From assembly GCA_015698045.1 (NCBI GenBank), contig BLAL01000206.1, positions 744,001-808,000 on the forward strand: a stretch of DNA of 64,000 bases, written 5' to 3'. The stretch is from Rhizophagus clarus. Lineage: Eukaryota; Glomeromycota; Glomeromycetes; Glomerales; Glomeraceae. Under the pieces are notes generated by a model. It worked only from the letters and a program-made list of their open reading frames with translations. It had not been told where the DNA came from and did not search any database. How positions within the stretch are numbered: the stretch's first letter is position 1; each line of letters opens with the position of its first letter. Position numbers and translations under genes: made by a program. Below are positions 37,306 to 50,139 of this stretch, piece by piece.

Positions 37306-37868
37306 TATAAACATTTATCAGCATATATTTCACCTTAGAGAAACAACACCTGCTGGAAAATTCTACTCAATATCATTATTAATGGGACTTCACCAGCTGT
37401 GAGAAGCAAGTAGAAGAAGAGGAGAGACTGAATGCAAAATGGAGTTGAAGCAATACAATAAAGCGACTTCGTTAAGGTCGCTTGTATAAACATTTATCAG
37501 CATATATTTTCTCTGTATAAACATTTATCAGCATATATGTTCTACTTTGTATAAACATTTATCAGCATATATGTTTTACTCTGTATAGACATTTATCAGC
37601 ATATATGTTTTACTCTGTATAGACATTTATCAGCATATATGTTTTACTCTGTATAGACATTTATCAGCATATATGTTCTACTCTGTATAGACATTTATCA
37701 GCATATATGTTCTACTCTGTATAAACATTTATCAGCATATACTGTATGTTCTACTCTGTATAAACATTTATCAGCATATACTGTATGTTCTACTCTGTAT
37801 AAACATTTATCAGCATATACTGTATGTTCTACTCTGTATAAACATTTATCAGCATATATCTTCTATCC
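37306..37868. repeat. 34/39-bp minisatellite, 11 tandem units plus one isolated unit
   Basis: Unit starts are 37485, 37516, 37550, 37584, 37618, 37652, 37686, 37720, 37759, 37798 and 37837. The consensus is TATAAACATTTATCAGCATA followed by TATGTTCTACTCTG. The first spacing is 31 bp, then six of 34 bp, then three of 39 bp owing to a CTGTA insertion. Units 4-7 carry TATAGAC instead of TATAAAC. A single isolated unit lies at 37306. The last unit runs into TTCTATCCTAA, matching the single-copy relative at about 62700-62825. Confidence 0.95.
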
Positions 37869-37899
37869 TAATCGAAAGGCGATATTCATTCTCAAAGGG

Positions 37900-40620
37900 A
37901 ACTACGTCAGTTGCAGCGCTCATTTCAAATCCCCAGCAATTAAAACGGAAGCGACTTCGTTAACAAACACCGGAATCCCAAAATTTAAGATCTTAAGTCC
38001 ACGAGGAAGTATACCATGACAGAAAGATACGCCAAAAAATCATGAATAATTAGAACATCTCAACTTATTCAACCTGTTTAATATTTACAACATATCCAAT
38101 CCGCTTATTGTACGAACCCTATTAAAAAAAAACTTCTCAATGAAATTATTTTCTATCGTTAAAAAGAATTCTTCAACGAAATTCTCAATAAAAAAAAAAA
38201 TAATGGTTACGAACAACACACGTAATAATTCAGTCCATATACAGCATATCACGCAGAGTAAAGAGTCAACAGGAATTCAAATAGCGAATTTCTAGTTCTG
38301 TTATTTTAATAATATACTGAGAGACAAGATGTGTGGTTTTATTTCGGTTTGAAATTGGTAGTTTTTTTAGGCTATTTCCACTCTACATATATTTTTAAAT
38401 GTGTTACTACTTTAATAAATGTATGAATAACATCGTTCATCTGATGAAAAACTTGTCATCAATAAAGTAAGATTCTCCTTTGCTAAACATATAATCATGA
38501 ATCTTTTTTTTTCTGTTGGACTTTTTTTAATACATTCGAAGATTCGTTATTTCAGTTGTTTGTCCTAGCAGTTGAGCTAATTGTTCCAGTGAGTTGCAAT
38601 CCCATCTTCGATTATAATTAGTATCAAAGATTATACCTCAAATTGTTGATACGTAAATTGTTATGGTGTGATTCGCTTTGTGTTATTTTAATTGTTACAA
38701 ATCACTGATCGTGATCACGTTCAATGTGTTCTCTTCTTTAAATTCCATGATAGTATCGATCTTTTCTTTGATTATTTCATTGATTCATGACTTTAATGAT
38801 ATCGTTCACGTCATCAGTTTTTTATCAATTAAAGGCTCAATGAGAACCAGTGTATAAAATCTATTTGTGGAAGTTGCGGAGCGCAAACTATTTTTGATTT
38901 CCGCAAATCAGATATGATTTTAATCTGCGCATTGCGCAACTTTGTAAAAGCATATTTGAGCGCAAATTGGATATATTTTTGCGCAAATTGCGTATAATTT
39001 TTTATTGCGTATTGCGCAATAAGCATTCGACTTGAATATTATACACTGATGAGAACTCTCGAAGAATGGGTTACTAACTTCGATCTTTATTGCTTTAGAG
39101 TTTTCAGCCAGCTGGAAGTTACATTGGCAAATTGATTTCCTTTATTATAATCATGAACGCAGTTATGCAGGCACAATAGTAGAAATCTAGGATTTGCATA
39201 AGATTCCATCCTTCTTGCTGTCCATGATTCTTTTTATCTGTTTCATCACGTAAGACATCTTCGCAATTTTTACAAAAGCTTCCAGAGATGCATGAGCTCT
39301 AAAAAATCTTTTGTTTAATGCTCTATTTTATCATAACAAATGTTATCTCTAATGAGTTCATTCACATCCACTGGTCGAACTTGCGAATTTTCTATCATAA
39401 TTATTGAGCCTTGTCGACTTTCTTTTGCTTCGAGTATCATTAGCATTAAGAACCGCTGAGTATTTGCAATAAGATGGACAGATGGTGTCTTCCAATTCCG
39501 AGAGTCCCATCATCAATTAATAATGAATCAATCTTTCTTTCTTTGCTCTTAAATTTGAAACTTTTCCTGTCCATTATCTGTCTATGATTGTGCAGAAGTT
39601 TCAGCGGATTAGGTGAGGAAGGTAAAGCGATTGCAGTAATTGTACACAGGAATTTTCAGAAAAGTTTGAATTTAGATTGGGATTTACTTATAACGACATC
39701 AAATTTCATGAAGAAGTTCTAACTAACTTCAAAGCCGAATCATATGAATTCAGGTTAATTAACTCTTTCCGTCAGACACATCATACGGAGACACTTATGA
39801 TGTTTGGTGAGATCTTGACCCCCTACACGTTCCTCGCCCGGTAAAAACAGAGGTTTTTCCAAATAAGATATTTCTTTCTGTATCAGGAGAGTCACTTCTT
39901 AAACTTTTATAGAAGCGTTGATCTCCGCCGAGTTATTTTGTCTTCTCCGGTATCATTCTTCGTCGTTATAATCCATATTTTACTTTTTTTTTACCGGAGC
40001 GGTTTAATGGTAAAGATTTATATGATACTTTTTATTGTTCACATTTCATTTTCTTGGAGGTAAAAGTGATTTTGATTCTTCTCAAAATTGTCATAATTAT
40101 CGATCTTTGTTTTTTGTTATTGTACTGTAGTTTTTCTCGAATAGTAGATGTTTCAATCATCAATTTCCATTGGATAAATCATAATCCTTATTACATTAGA
40201 TTTTGTTGTATCAGAGCATCTTGCGTTCTTTCTTAGATGTTAATATTTGTACGTCTTTGGTGTTTCTTCTAACTAAGCCGTGTTGATTAATGCGTTGTAA
40301 AATAAAGCTTGTGATCATCGAGTCTTTCGTCTAATCCCAAGTAACTCAAAATTGTTCAAGAAACTTTGTTTGTAATATCATATATCATTACTTAAGACTT
40401 TAAATCGTCAGATTTTAAAAGATTGTTTAAGATGTCTTTTTGGCGTTCTGAAAACATCTTTTTTAAATTAGATTTGATCCTGCTAATTCTTATCATGAAA
40501 GACATTCAAAACATGAAAAAACCTCATAATATTGTTTTCGTATCCGCTAAACAATCAATTTAGCATGAACTACAAAATTACGGTATATCAAAAAAAATTT
40601 TATATCTAAAACAATTATTT
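37900..40620 (-). pseudogene. RFC1-like clamp-loader ATPase relic, copy D
   Basis: Shares with the other copies the 5' boundary block (40480-40610), the linker region (39590-39900), the STDVDE-like segment near 39362-39400, the ASLEAFVKIAKMSYV block at 39250-39300, and the 3' downstream blocks 38520-38640 and 38050-38115. The LMDEID Walker B part is missing: sequence matching the region before it (about 39425) joins directly to the segment after it. A hAT-type MITE is inserted at 38848-39048. Heavily interrupted; assignment relies on similarity to copies B, C, E and F. Confidence 0.5.
38848..39048. mobile_element. hAT-type MITE with 8-bp target duplication
   Basis: A 201-bp element with inverted termini CAGTGTATAA...TTATACACTG, bordered on both sides by the identical 8-bp ATGAGAAC (38840-38847 and 39049-39056). 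The 8-bp duplication and CAGTG ends are hallmarks of hAT elements. The interior has repeated GCGCAA/TTGCGC words that form inverted repeats. No coding capacity for a transposase. Confidence 0.92.
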
Positions 40621-40787
40621 GCTTATTATTTCTTATAATTTTAAGAATATGGACATACCCTATTTTAAAGAATTCGGTCCAGTCTGATTCTCACTAAAGA
40701 CGGTATTAAAATAAACGTGTGAAGGGAGAAAAAATTTTTTACTTCATGACAATCTCTTGATTGACTTCAAAGTTGTTCTAATTTCAC

Positions 40788-42370
40788 ATGTTCCAAATAC
40801 GATCATGTGACTTACAACAAATAGCTGCACACCCAAGATTTATTTCAAACCAGAAACTGAGACCAATTGAGAATGACAGTGGCAAATGGAGGGAAAGTTC
40901 CACATTGCAACTTTGCACGTCCTACATTACAATGGGTGCACAGAATATTAAACCACGTTTCAAAGTTTCAGAATATAATAAAGAAATAATTACCTTGAAG
41001 CAGCTTTGAATCTAGAAGACAATTCAGTCACCGAAGAACTTTTGATCTGTCAACAACTAGTTGCGGTCACTTACAGGTACGTATAAAAATCTTTAATTTT
41101 AATTTTAATTTATTTTTTTCTCATGATGGTTTATCAACCGTAGAGGCAAATAGAGTAAAAGTACTAGTCAAAAGCTTTGAATCACTTGGGAAACCAATTT
41201 AAGTCGATACTGAAGGATCCTTTAGGCGAGTTTTCCACGTTCTGAGTAAAGATAATGTCGTTCGAAATTTCGGGATGGTACACTTGAGGCCAGGATTAAG
41301 GAAGCAGTACGTTGCTCGTAAGCTATAAGCTTATTATAATTATTATTGAAAAATTCAATCTTTATATATCAATATAAAGACGAAGAATATGATGAGCTAG
41401 ATGGACAAGATACAATTATATCAATTATACGTTAAAAGAGTACGCCTTCAATACCCGTTCTCCAATTACAGGAGAATAAGAATACGAGCTCATTCACGAC
41501 ATGATGAAAGGCGTTAAAGCGCTTCGTGATACTAGATTCGCGCTCGTGACTTGTCCGGGTTAAAATAGAAGTTGGCAGACTGTGCACAAAATCTGAACTT
41601 GTAGTTCATCAATTGCGATGATGTTCAACGTAAGTAAAAGAGAATTTTGTTATAATTGACGGTCTGAGTATAAGGATTGGACGCGTATACATGACACTTA
41701 AATTTTCGTTTGTTACTGAAATAACAATGTAGTTGGTCTGTTGGTGAGGTGATTAATGATAAGTCGAACGTCTCTCATGGATAAAGATGGTACCAATCTA
41801 CAAGATCATAGCTACAAATTGTATATTATAAACTAATTATAATATATGTATAGCATAACTAAAACTCATAATCAACAAATGCAAGATCCGTGGCAAACAC
41901 TACCCGTACCAAAAACGATCATGCAGTTCTTCAGCAGTCAGCACTTAATTGATCCTTGCTCCGAAGAAGTATATTTAGCTGGAGTTTTAGCATGGCGAAT
42001 ATTCACAATTAGGGAGAGATCATTGACACCGATCTTAAGGAACCTTAGAGAAATAATAGCGGATCCTATCAAAGTCACGAGATATATATACATAGAGATC
42101 TGCTAAAATGTATAACCGCAACTTCGCAAGAGCGTAGTACTGCAAAAGAATTGTTTGATTAGCTTATACAATCCAAAGATACGTTAATTTCCGAGTGAGC
42201 GACCTTAGGAAGAATGAGAAAAAAAGAATTATAAGTAAAATCGAAAACTTTGCTAATAACCTTTCTGATGAGTTAAAGGAGGGAATGAAAATATTTCTAA
42301 TCATTGGGAGAACTAAAATGACAAATGCACTCATTTATTATCAAGGATATTTTTATTCATCAGAAATATA
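40788..42370 (+). pseudogene. Decayed intron-containing gene, unknown family
   Basis: Several coding-like pieces in order on the plus strand: 40788-41009 (ending near an in-frame stop), then SVTEELLICQQLVAVTYR up to a donor ACAG|GTACGT at about 41078-41083, an acceptor ACCGTAG at about 41142, then SFRRVFHVLSKDNVVRNFGM and LRPGLRKQYVAR (41210-41310), YDELDGQDTII (41390-41420), ELIHDMMKGVKALRDTRFAL followed by VTCPG (41490-41565), an 86-residue frame 41846-42106 with DPWQTLPVPKTIMQFFSSQH and SLTPILRNLREIIADPIKV, and a Lys/Glu-rich continuation to about 42370. Single stops and frameshifts interrupt nearly every piece. I do not recognise the protein. Confidence 0.4.
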
Positions 42371-45300
42371 ATCAAGATAATTGATTAAGAAAAAAGGAAA
42401 AGATCTTAAAAGGTCAAAGTTATCAATAGATTCGATAAGACATTATATTAAGATTGGGTAAATATTGATCAACATGAGAAAGTAATACGAAGACGAGCTC
42501 ATTTATCAATCTAATAATTTATGGAAATTCGCTTCACATTCCGACATTCTTAGTATATTAATTTGTAATGAAATATGTAATTATTGAATGTATCTATCGA
42601 TCGTATTAATAATTAATAAAGAAATGCATGTAGCTAAAAAAAAAATTTGTTATGAAGTACAAAATGTGGAAGAAAATTTGTACTGTTATATACAAGAAAG
42701 ATATCCATGGCACGTAATTATGTACCATACAATTTATGAAATCTCACCAGTGTAAACTCTTGACGCTCTAATTGTAACTAAATTCGCCTAAACCTAATTC
42801 AAATTACTAAATGTTAAATACAAATTCATTGATATCTACCTTTTAAGCCGAGTATATTTTATAGGGACAGGATAAAAGGGATTATAATTTTATTAAATAA
42901 AAAATATGAAATCAGTAGCCTCAATAAAAAGAACAATACTACGTATAATAATTCTTATATCTACTAGTCTGATCAACTTTGCCAACATTTTTACTTTGCA
43001 TCTTGTTCGCCAATAATATACATATCAATTGTTAATCGTCCATTTTTCAATTTCGGTATCTGTAACATCATTCGAAGAAGTAGATCAAACATCCATACTG
43101 TACATGATTGTTAAAGGGGGTACTTAGGCTAGAGGCTCCCGTCACCGATACGTTACAATAATAGCCACAGGAGCCAACAATGTGATACTGCGTGTCAGTG
43201 TCTGACCAAGGCTTCGAGTCTCTGTTTAGTTGGGAGAGAAATATACTAAATATTATTAATTTTGTTATCTATTCTACGATACGCTTTCCCGGCGTTTGTT
43301 TATAAATAGATACATCAGACCAAAAAGGAGAATTCTGGACGATAGTTCACTTTTAGATCTTGCAAAAGAATGCATCCTACATTGTGTGTACTTGTGCAAC
43401 TCTCCAGATAATCTTATATGCTCTCTTTCTTGGTGTTGGAATTTAGACTACGATTTTTCTAATATAAAATTGAAAGTTTGATCTGTTTCTAATTCGTCGA
43501 CTTCAACTATTGGCACATGATCCGATAGACTTGAAGATCTATAGAGGTCGGCTAGTTTATATGACGTGATTTTTTAGACAAAGTAATTTGAATCTTATGA
43601 TAATAAATTTGTAAAAATGTAAAAAAAGTCAAAGATATTACATTAACGAATAGGGTTTTAACATTATCAATTATTTGTCTAATAAAAAAAAAAAGGATCG
43701 TACCTCGTAAAGAGGACCAATTTCTGTTTCTTCTAACAGATGATATAACATGCAATCCCACGAATCACTGGAATTTTCTTGCTTGATTGGCTATATTGTA
43801 ATAAAATGGGGGAAAAAATAAAGTTTTTTTTTAATCTTTTAAGATTTTGAATTAAATTTCGTTATTTATAAATTTAAATTTCTTCTGTCAATGGAATTAG
43901 TAATAACAAATGAACCCGTTAAATATCATTATTTCATAAACGAAATGGGTTTCAACTTTTTTATGAACTTTGTTTGACATTAAAGAAGAAAGGGAAAAGA
44001 AGAACGCGTCTGCGTCAACAATGAATTAAATTATTATGAAAGGAATTTGTTTTAATAATTAACATAATACCAATAAGTTTTGCCGAATGTAAATAAAAAT
44101 GAGTGTGTCTCGTACATTATGAAATCAGCTGTAACGGAAGAACTGTATCCCTAAGAACAAAACAATATACTGTATTCGAACCTTTAGTGTACAATTTACG
44201 AAATAATACGTATAAATTAATTGAACCCCTTTTTAATTATTTAATTCAAAGTATTTGTAAAATTAATTATACTAAAATTAAGTCTCATTTTATTAGAATG
44301 AAAAGCATGAAAGCTTAGCAATAGCGCGGCTACTAGGCCTACTTCCGCTAAGATGTTTCTATCAATATTTTCTAAATATAAATTGGATGGATCAAAATTC
44401 AAAATCTTACTTGAATACCTTCAGATTACGGTTTGGCCATGCTTATAAGTTCAATGAAAGTGACTTTTATTGGATTTAATATAATTATAGGTCCATTTTT
44501 GACTATCAAGTTCTAAGATCCGCAGAAGAAATATTAATCACGTGAGTATATTTATAGTTTAGCATTTTCTTATTTGAATTAACTAATTTATCATTAGTAG
44601 TTTATCTAACTGGTTTTGAAATAATAGCCGTTGATAGTATTCCTTGTTTGTTACATTACCCTGAGTTTAAGTATTCTTAAAAAAATAATTTTTTTTTTTT
44701 TTTTCAATAAATAGGAAGAGTCCGATAAAATTGCGATCCATTATCTAGGGATAATTGAAGACCAAGAAGAGGATCATAGTCTCAGCTACCACGATGCGGT
44801 AAAGTGTAAGTGGAAAAGAAAGATGAATTTGTATATTTGATGATAGACGCTATAATAAAAGACCAAATCGGCATCCTACCCAAGTTCAAATCCGTGAGGT
44901 AACTTTCAAGATAATAATAGTAATTATCGCTCTGATCAGTTATGACTTATCGTGAAAATTGTAAATAATTTTTAATTAAATATTATTTCATCAGCAGGTA
45001 ATCAATAGAAAGATAATCCAATCGAAGAGGAACTCGAAACTTATCAACTTCAACTGTAATTATATTAAGGAGGATGGCAGAAAGAGTATGAATATCAAAG
45101 TTATAAGGAGAATTTCTCTAAAGCTTCTAAGGTTCGTAAATATTCTACAGATAACATTTATTGTCCGTCAAATTCTAGATCCGTCTCATAAGACGATAGT
45201 AATGATAAATTACAAAAAAAAATACAAAAAACGCGCCATCTCCGGTATCCATTTATATTTGACTAAATTTATTTGGTCTTGCCATTAAATATAAACAATG

Positions 45301-45700
45301 AATTCTTTAATACTCAAGAGGTAATTATAAATTTTTTTTTTTTTTAATCATAAACGCATTTTTTATATTTGTTATCTATATTTTTAATATAAAAAGTATC
45401 GACGTTTTTGTCGACAGTCGTAATGAAATTTACAACATAAAAGACATAGCCAAAATTATTACAAGATATTGTATACATAAAAAGAACATATGAATTATCA
45501 GTCATATATTTTTTCCCATTTTTTTTTTACAGAGAATCTCGTTAACATCATGAATATAAACGGTATATATAATCGGATTATGGAGTTATCAGTTATTGGT
45601 TATTATAACGATTATAGGGTTAAATGAGGAAATTCATTTGTTTTAAAACATCGGGTGTTCTTCATAAATCATTCGCTTTTTTCAAATCCTCCTAAAAATT
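42371..45700. other. Intergenic with weak coding-like patches
   Basis: A less A+T-rich patch at 43105-43300 starts with a purine tract AAAGGGGGTAC and includes TTTATAAATAGATA; it could be part of an LTR but no partner was found. Frames 43296-43481 and 44103-44318 are not recognised. At 44740-44800 (GIIEDQEEDHSLSYHDAV) and 45075-45185 (EYQSYKENFSKASKVRKYST) the translations look protein-like, perhaps remains of one decayed plus-strand gene. Confidence 0.35.
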
Positions 45701-45749
45701 GAGAAAAAGAAAAGTGAGTATATATAAATAGTAACTAGTAAGTAATAAA

Positions 45750-46025
45750 GGCAGTAAGTGTCTGGCCAGGAATCCAAGACATGACTAGAAAAATCCAGGG
45801 CAAAGCTAGTAACGGCCAGGAGAATACCTCCTTCACCCGGGATAAGCCAGAAAATCAAAGACATGGCCAGAAGAAATCTTCTTCATCTAAGGCAAACCGT
45901 AATGGCCAGGAAATAACTTCCTTCACCCAGGATAAGCCTTTAATAGGGGAAGGTATATAACCGATTCCTCCTCCAGAATAAGAAACCCCAATTTAAAAAC
46001 TTGCACTTCAATAAAATTACTTACT
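45750..46025 (+). repeat. Repeat-rich segment with TATA and poly-A motifs, possible LTR
   Basis: GGCCAGGA-type words recur at about 45763, 45813, 45855 and 45904, and the block CTTCACCC-GGATAAGCC occurs at 45831-45848 and 45921-45938. It is followed by GAAGGTATATAACCGATTCC (TATA-like) and, about 60 bases on, TTCAATAAAATTAC (poly-A-signal-like), an arrangement typical of a long terminal repeat. No second copy or primer-binding site was found in the window, so a solo LTR or a plain promoter are both possible. Confidence 0.35.
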
Positions 46026-49000
46026 TTCCTTAAAAGCCTTTGTGCTACTTTCACTTTTCGTCGGCTCTTGCAATACTTTATTTAAATACCTATAGAAAAC
46101 CCGATGCGTTAAGCCTTTCTGACAATGATCAACATTATTTAAAGACGACGTTATTATTTAAAGCCCAGAAAACGAAATCTACGAGAGACCATTACTTAGA
46201 TTTTTTTCGTATATTGTTGACTGTCTATAATGTATAACGAAACTTATGAAAAAAAAGTACGAAGACAGAGTATTTATATAAAAATTACCAATACTTATCA
46301 AACTAAATCAGGATAATAGTTGTGTTTTCTGATAGATTAACAAAGTAGAAATTAGAACAAAAATAGTACACGGGAATTGTTAGTTCTTGATTATCAATAG
46401 GAGGAGGATATACTACGGGATAATTGTTCTTCCAATTAGTAAAATCATAAGATTAATGTTAATGGCTTCATGACTTAATGTTTTTTGACATGTTCTACGC
46501 TCATCACAACTAAATATAATAGTGGTTTACAATAAAATATTTAATACAAGTTTTACTAATTTTCTTTAAAAATATCTTTGCACAAATGTTTGTCGGTGAA
46601 ACGAAATAGACCTGTTTATACATCGTCGGTAACATAAACGTAAATACCTTTGTCGGACGAGTTGTCGAACTATGTAAAAAATTTTTATCACCGAAAAAAT
46701 TTACTCTGAAAAATAATTTAACATACATCATATATCTGATATAGTATAATTCACGTTTTCAGTATACTATATTAAATCAGTCAAATCTTTCAAATTAACT
46801 AATTAACCTTAAATTACGTAACGGATATCAATAAACTTCTTTCATGTACTTAATCAAGATAGAAATTATTTCAAAATAATAATAAAAAAATTTTATTTTT
46901 ATTATTTCAATAAATTAAAATCTATACATAATTATTATCTACATTTATTATTTACAAAATTATATAAAAAAAAAAAAAATAAAATGCAAGGAGAGATAAT
47001 GCAAATAATGATAAAAAATTTCATGAATACGTCACGCTTTGAATAGAAAAAAAAAACGAAATTTTTTAAAACGATGAATTAATTACGATAGTATGCCAAG
47101 ATCTCATTCGAGAAACGATCTTATTCATCTATTTGTACAATTATTATCGTTCGATCAGAAGAAAAAAAAATATGATATAAACGGAAGAATAGAGAAATAT
47201 TATTGCTTTTTAAGTGAGGAATTTCAAACATTTATCCAATTATTGACACGTTTTTCTATTTTGCAAAAAAAAAATAAAAATAAAAATAAAAATAAAATAA
47301 AGGAAGAGATTAATAATTGATATTTTACAGAAAATTGCAATTTAATTAAAATTCGTTCTACTAACCAATTTTTTTTTATTTTTTTTTTTTTAAAAAAAAA
47401 AAAAAATGAAAGAAAAAAAAAAAAAAAGCTTATCATAATTAAGCTTAATTATTCTTAATTTTTATTCATAGAATGGTTGTCATAAAGATTTATCTCTCGA
47501 AACGAAAACATTGCTGCTTTTATATTTAATGTTCAAATAACACGCAGCATCGAAAGATATATAAAACACATAAGGGGTCGAACAACGCGTTCATTTTAAT
47601 GTCTTGGCGTATCAACATACATGAATCAATCATTTATCTAAATGAAATGATGCATTTTGATTTATGTATTGGTAATAAAAAGAAACACGAAAATAAAATT
47701 CTGCTTTAAACAAATAGAGAAATAGATCCGAACAATTATTTAACAATTATTTAAAAAGAGATTGGACAAATTAAGTATTAAAGGCTTTTTTTCAAGGTAC
47801 GCGAAGTTAAACCAGTTGAAAACTAGAAATATACGGATAAATAAGGAAAGTACCCTTCAAAAACCTAAAATATATAAGTTATAAAAAATTTTCATGGATA
47901 GCATCATAGTATTGTGTTTTCACAAGCTATGACTTAATTAAAAGTAGTTGTTCTAACTAAAGTTGTTCGGTGCCCTTGAAAATTGTAAAGTACATGCTAC
48001 AGAATTAAATACTGCAATGTTAATTATAGCATATAAAAAATGCACATGTATAGCATACACATGTCAAACAATTATTTGAGTAGTACAGTGTGAATGTATC
48101 TCGTAATCCTTTTTTATTTATGTTTTTTGAGTTCGTCTGATAATCTTTACTATATACTGTATATTATCAAGCCAAAATTTGATCATAATAAAATTCTCGA
48201 TCTGAGCTTCATATATTACCCGGTTGATTGTGTATCCAAGTGTAAAATATGCGTCAATGATCCTGAATTATATTCGATTTGTAAGTTTCAGACATAAGAT
48301 AAGATGCAAAAATTGCCATTAAGATAAACCTTATCGAAAAAGCAGAGTTCATAGAAATTACTAAAAATGTCATGCGTAAATAAATATTTTCCAATTTACA
48401 TGGATTACGTATAATTTTCATTCATCGCGTCCATCGAAGAAACTAATTATCACTTTACAAATAGATACACTGTAGTTTATAACACTAGGGCACCTCATTG
48501 GTTACCAGAATATTCTAAACCAATCAAAATAATAATAATTTTTCATTCTGGTAGCCTAGAGTTGATAATAAAATTTATTTGGTGAAATTCAGCCATGCAT
48601 TCCGTTTGGATCCTTCTTTTTAAAATTATATAATTTATTAAGGCAAAATTGTGAAAAATATTTACAGGGTTTTGCGTAACAAATCATAAACCTTGATAAA
48701 CGTGGATATTTCAAATTAGATCGTATATTCGTCGAAAGAAATAACAAAAACTTTATCAAATTTTAGAGTTTGAAACACCTATTAACCTCCTCAACAAAAA
48801 GAAAAAATATTTTTAATTTTTAAATAAATAAATCCGACAATCTCATTGGCGTAAACTTAATTTTTCGAAGGTTAACCCGTACATAAAAGAAACGCCACTT
48901 AAATATTATTAATATCATATTGCTTTTTTTCTTTGTTAAACAAATGGAAGATTTATTATGTTCACAACTTCTATGTTTTTATAATTATTTTCTTTTTATA

Positions 49001-50139
49001 AATAAATAATTAAAAAACAAACTACGTACATTTAAATTAAAATTATTTTTATATAAAAATATTTAATGATTTTAATACCTTTGAAAGGAAATTGGCTCTG
49101 AAAAAGGTGGACCAATTATAAATTTTTTTACCGTTTGTTACTACTAATGAATTAAGTAATTATATTTATTTGTAACACCTTTTATATAGTTAAAATGAAC
49201 GGCTTAGTTGCATACAAAAAAAAACAGGTTTGATTTGAAAGTTGGACGAAAAAAAAAAAAATCTTAATGGAATTCGGAAATCGATTCCGTGAGAATGTTT
49301 TAAATTGAGAATGTTTTAAATTGAGAATGTAGAATTCTTGGAATTATTTATTTTCTCTGATTGTTTAGTTCGTTACAAAATGCATTCATTGCATGATGTT
49401 CGACAAATTTGATTTCATATAAAACAAATTTAATTGCCTTTTAAATTTACTATAAATTGTAACGCGGTAAAATTCGGTAAATGATTACTTAGTGATTAAA
49501 CATTTAAAAACAGAGATTTTATTAGGTTAAGGTTTCGTAATTAAAAGTTACCGTTATGCAATATCCCGTAACTATTTTTTATTATGCTAGTGCATATACT
49601 GCATAGTAAATGTGAGAAACTGACCATAATAGTAATTAAGAACCTAATTCTAATTTTATTTTTATTTTTATTTTTATATTTTTTTTTTAAAAAAAAAAAA
49701 AAAATAAGCTTGAGGCGCAGTAATTTTGTTATTCATACCCAACGATCTACTTTTTTATGTTTGGTTGAAAAGTTATGTTAACGACAGAATTTATTATCTA
49801 AATCTTAGGTTTGTTCATTTCTTTTAAAAAAAAAAAAAATAATATTCCGGTAATCTAAATTATATTGTTGAAACTTATTTTGAATGACATATGACATACA
49901 AACAAATTAAGATTAGATATTAGAAAATTATTTAGCTCTTCGAAGGTAAATGTTGAATCTTCATTAACGGTGAAACAATTTCTTAAGCAACAAATGATAC
50001 TGTCATTTCCCTAAAGATTCCTTGTAATTCATCTTTCATGACCTTTTGATAATGGTTTTGAATTTAGATTTTGAAGACGTGTACAGTTTAATTCAAGTGT
50101 CATGTGATTGGCCTTCGATCGATTTTTCGTAAAATTAAA
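46026..50139. other. Intergenic, about 4 kb, no gene recognised
   Basis: Only short frames. 47093-47319 starts MPRSHSRNDLIHLFVQLLSF but ends in a Lys/Asn run from an AAAAAT microsatellite. T-runs followed directly by A-runs (snap-back sequences) lie at about 47371-47430 and 49660-49706. A short inverted repeat GGTTACCAGAAT / ATTCTGGTAGCC is at 48498-48556. Confidence 0.45.

Noticed and set aside
37485-37868. CRISPR-like regular array
   Set aside because: Units abut directly with no unique spacers, and the organism is a eukaryote; it is a minisatellite.
43105-43300. LTR starting at the AAAGGGGGTAC purine tract
   Set aside because: No paired repeat, primer-binding site or pol frame found; kept only as a note in the intergenic entry.
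44880-44900. tRNA B-box-like GTTCAAATCC
   Set aside because: No A-box at a suitable distance and no cloverleaf stem could be formed by eye.
47224-47436. Phe-rich minus-strand frame
   Set aside because: Produced by poly-A and AAAAAT microsatellites.
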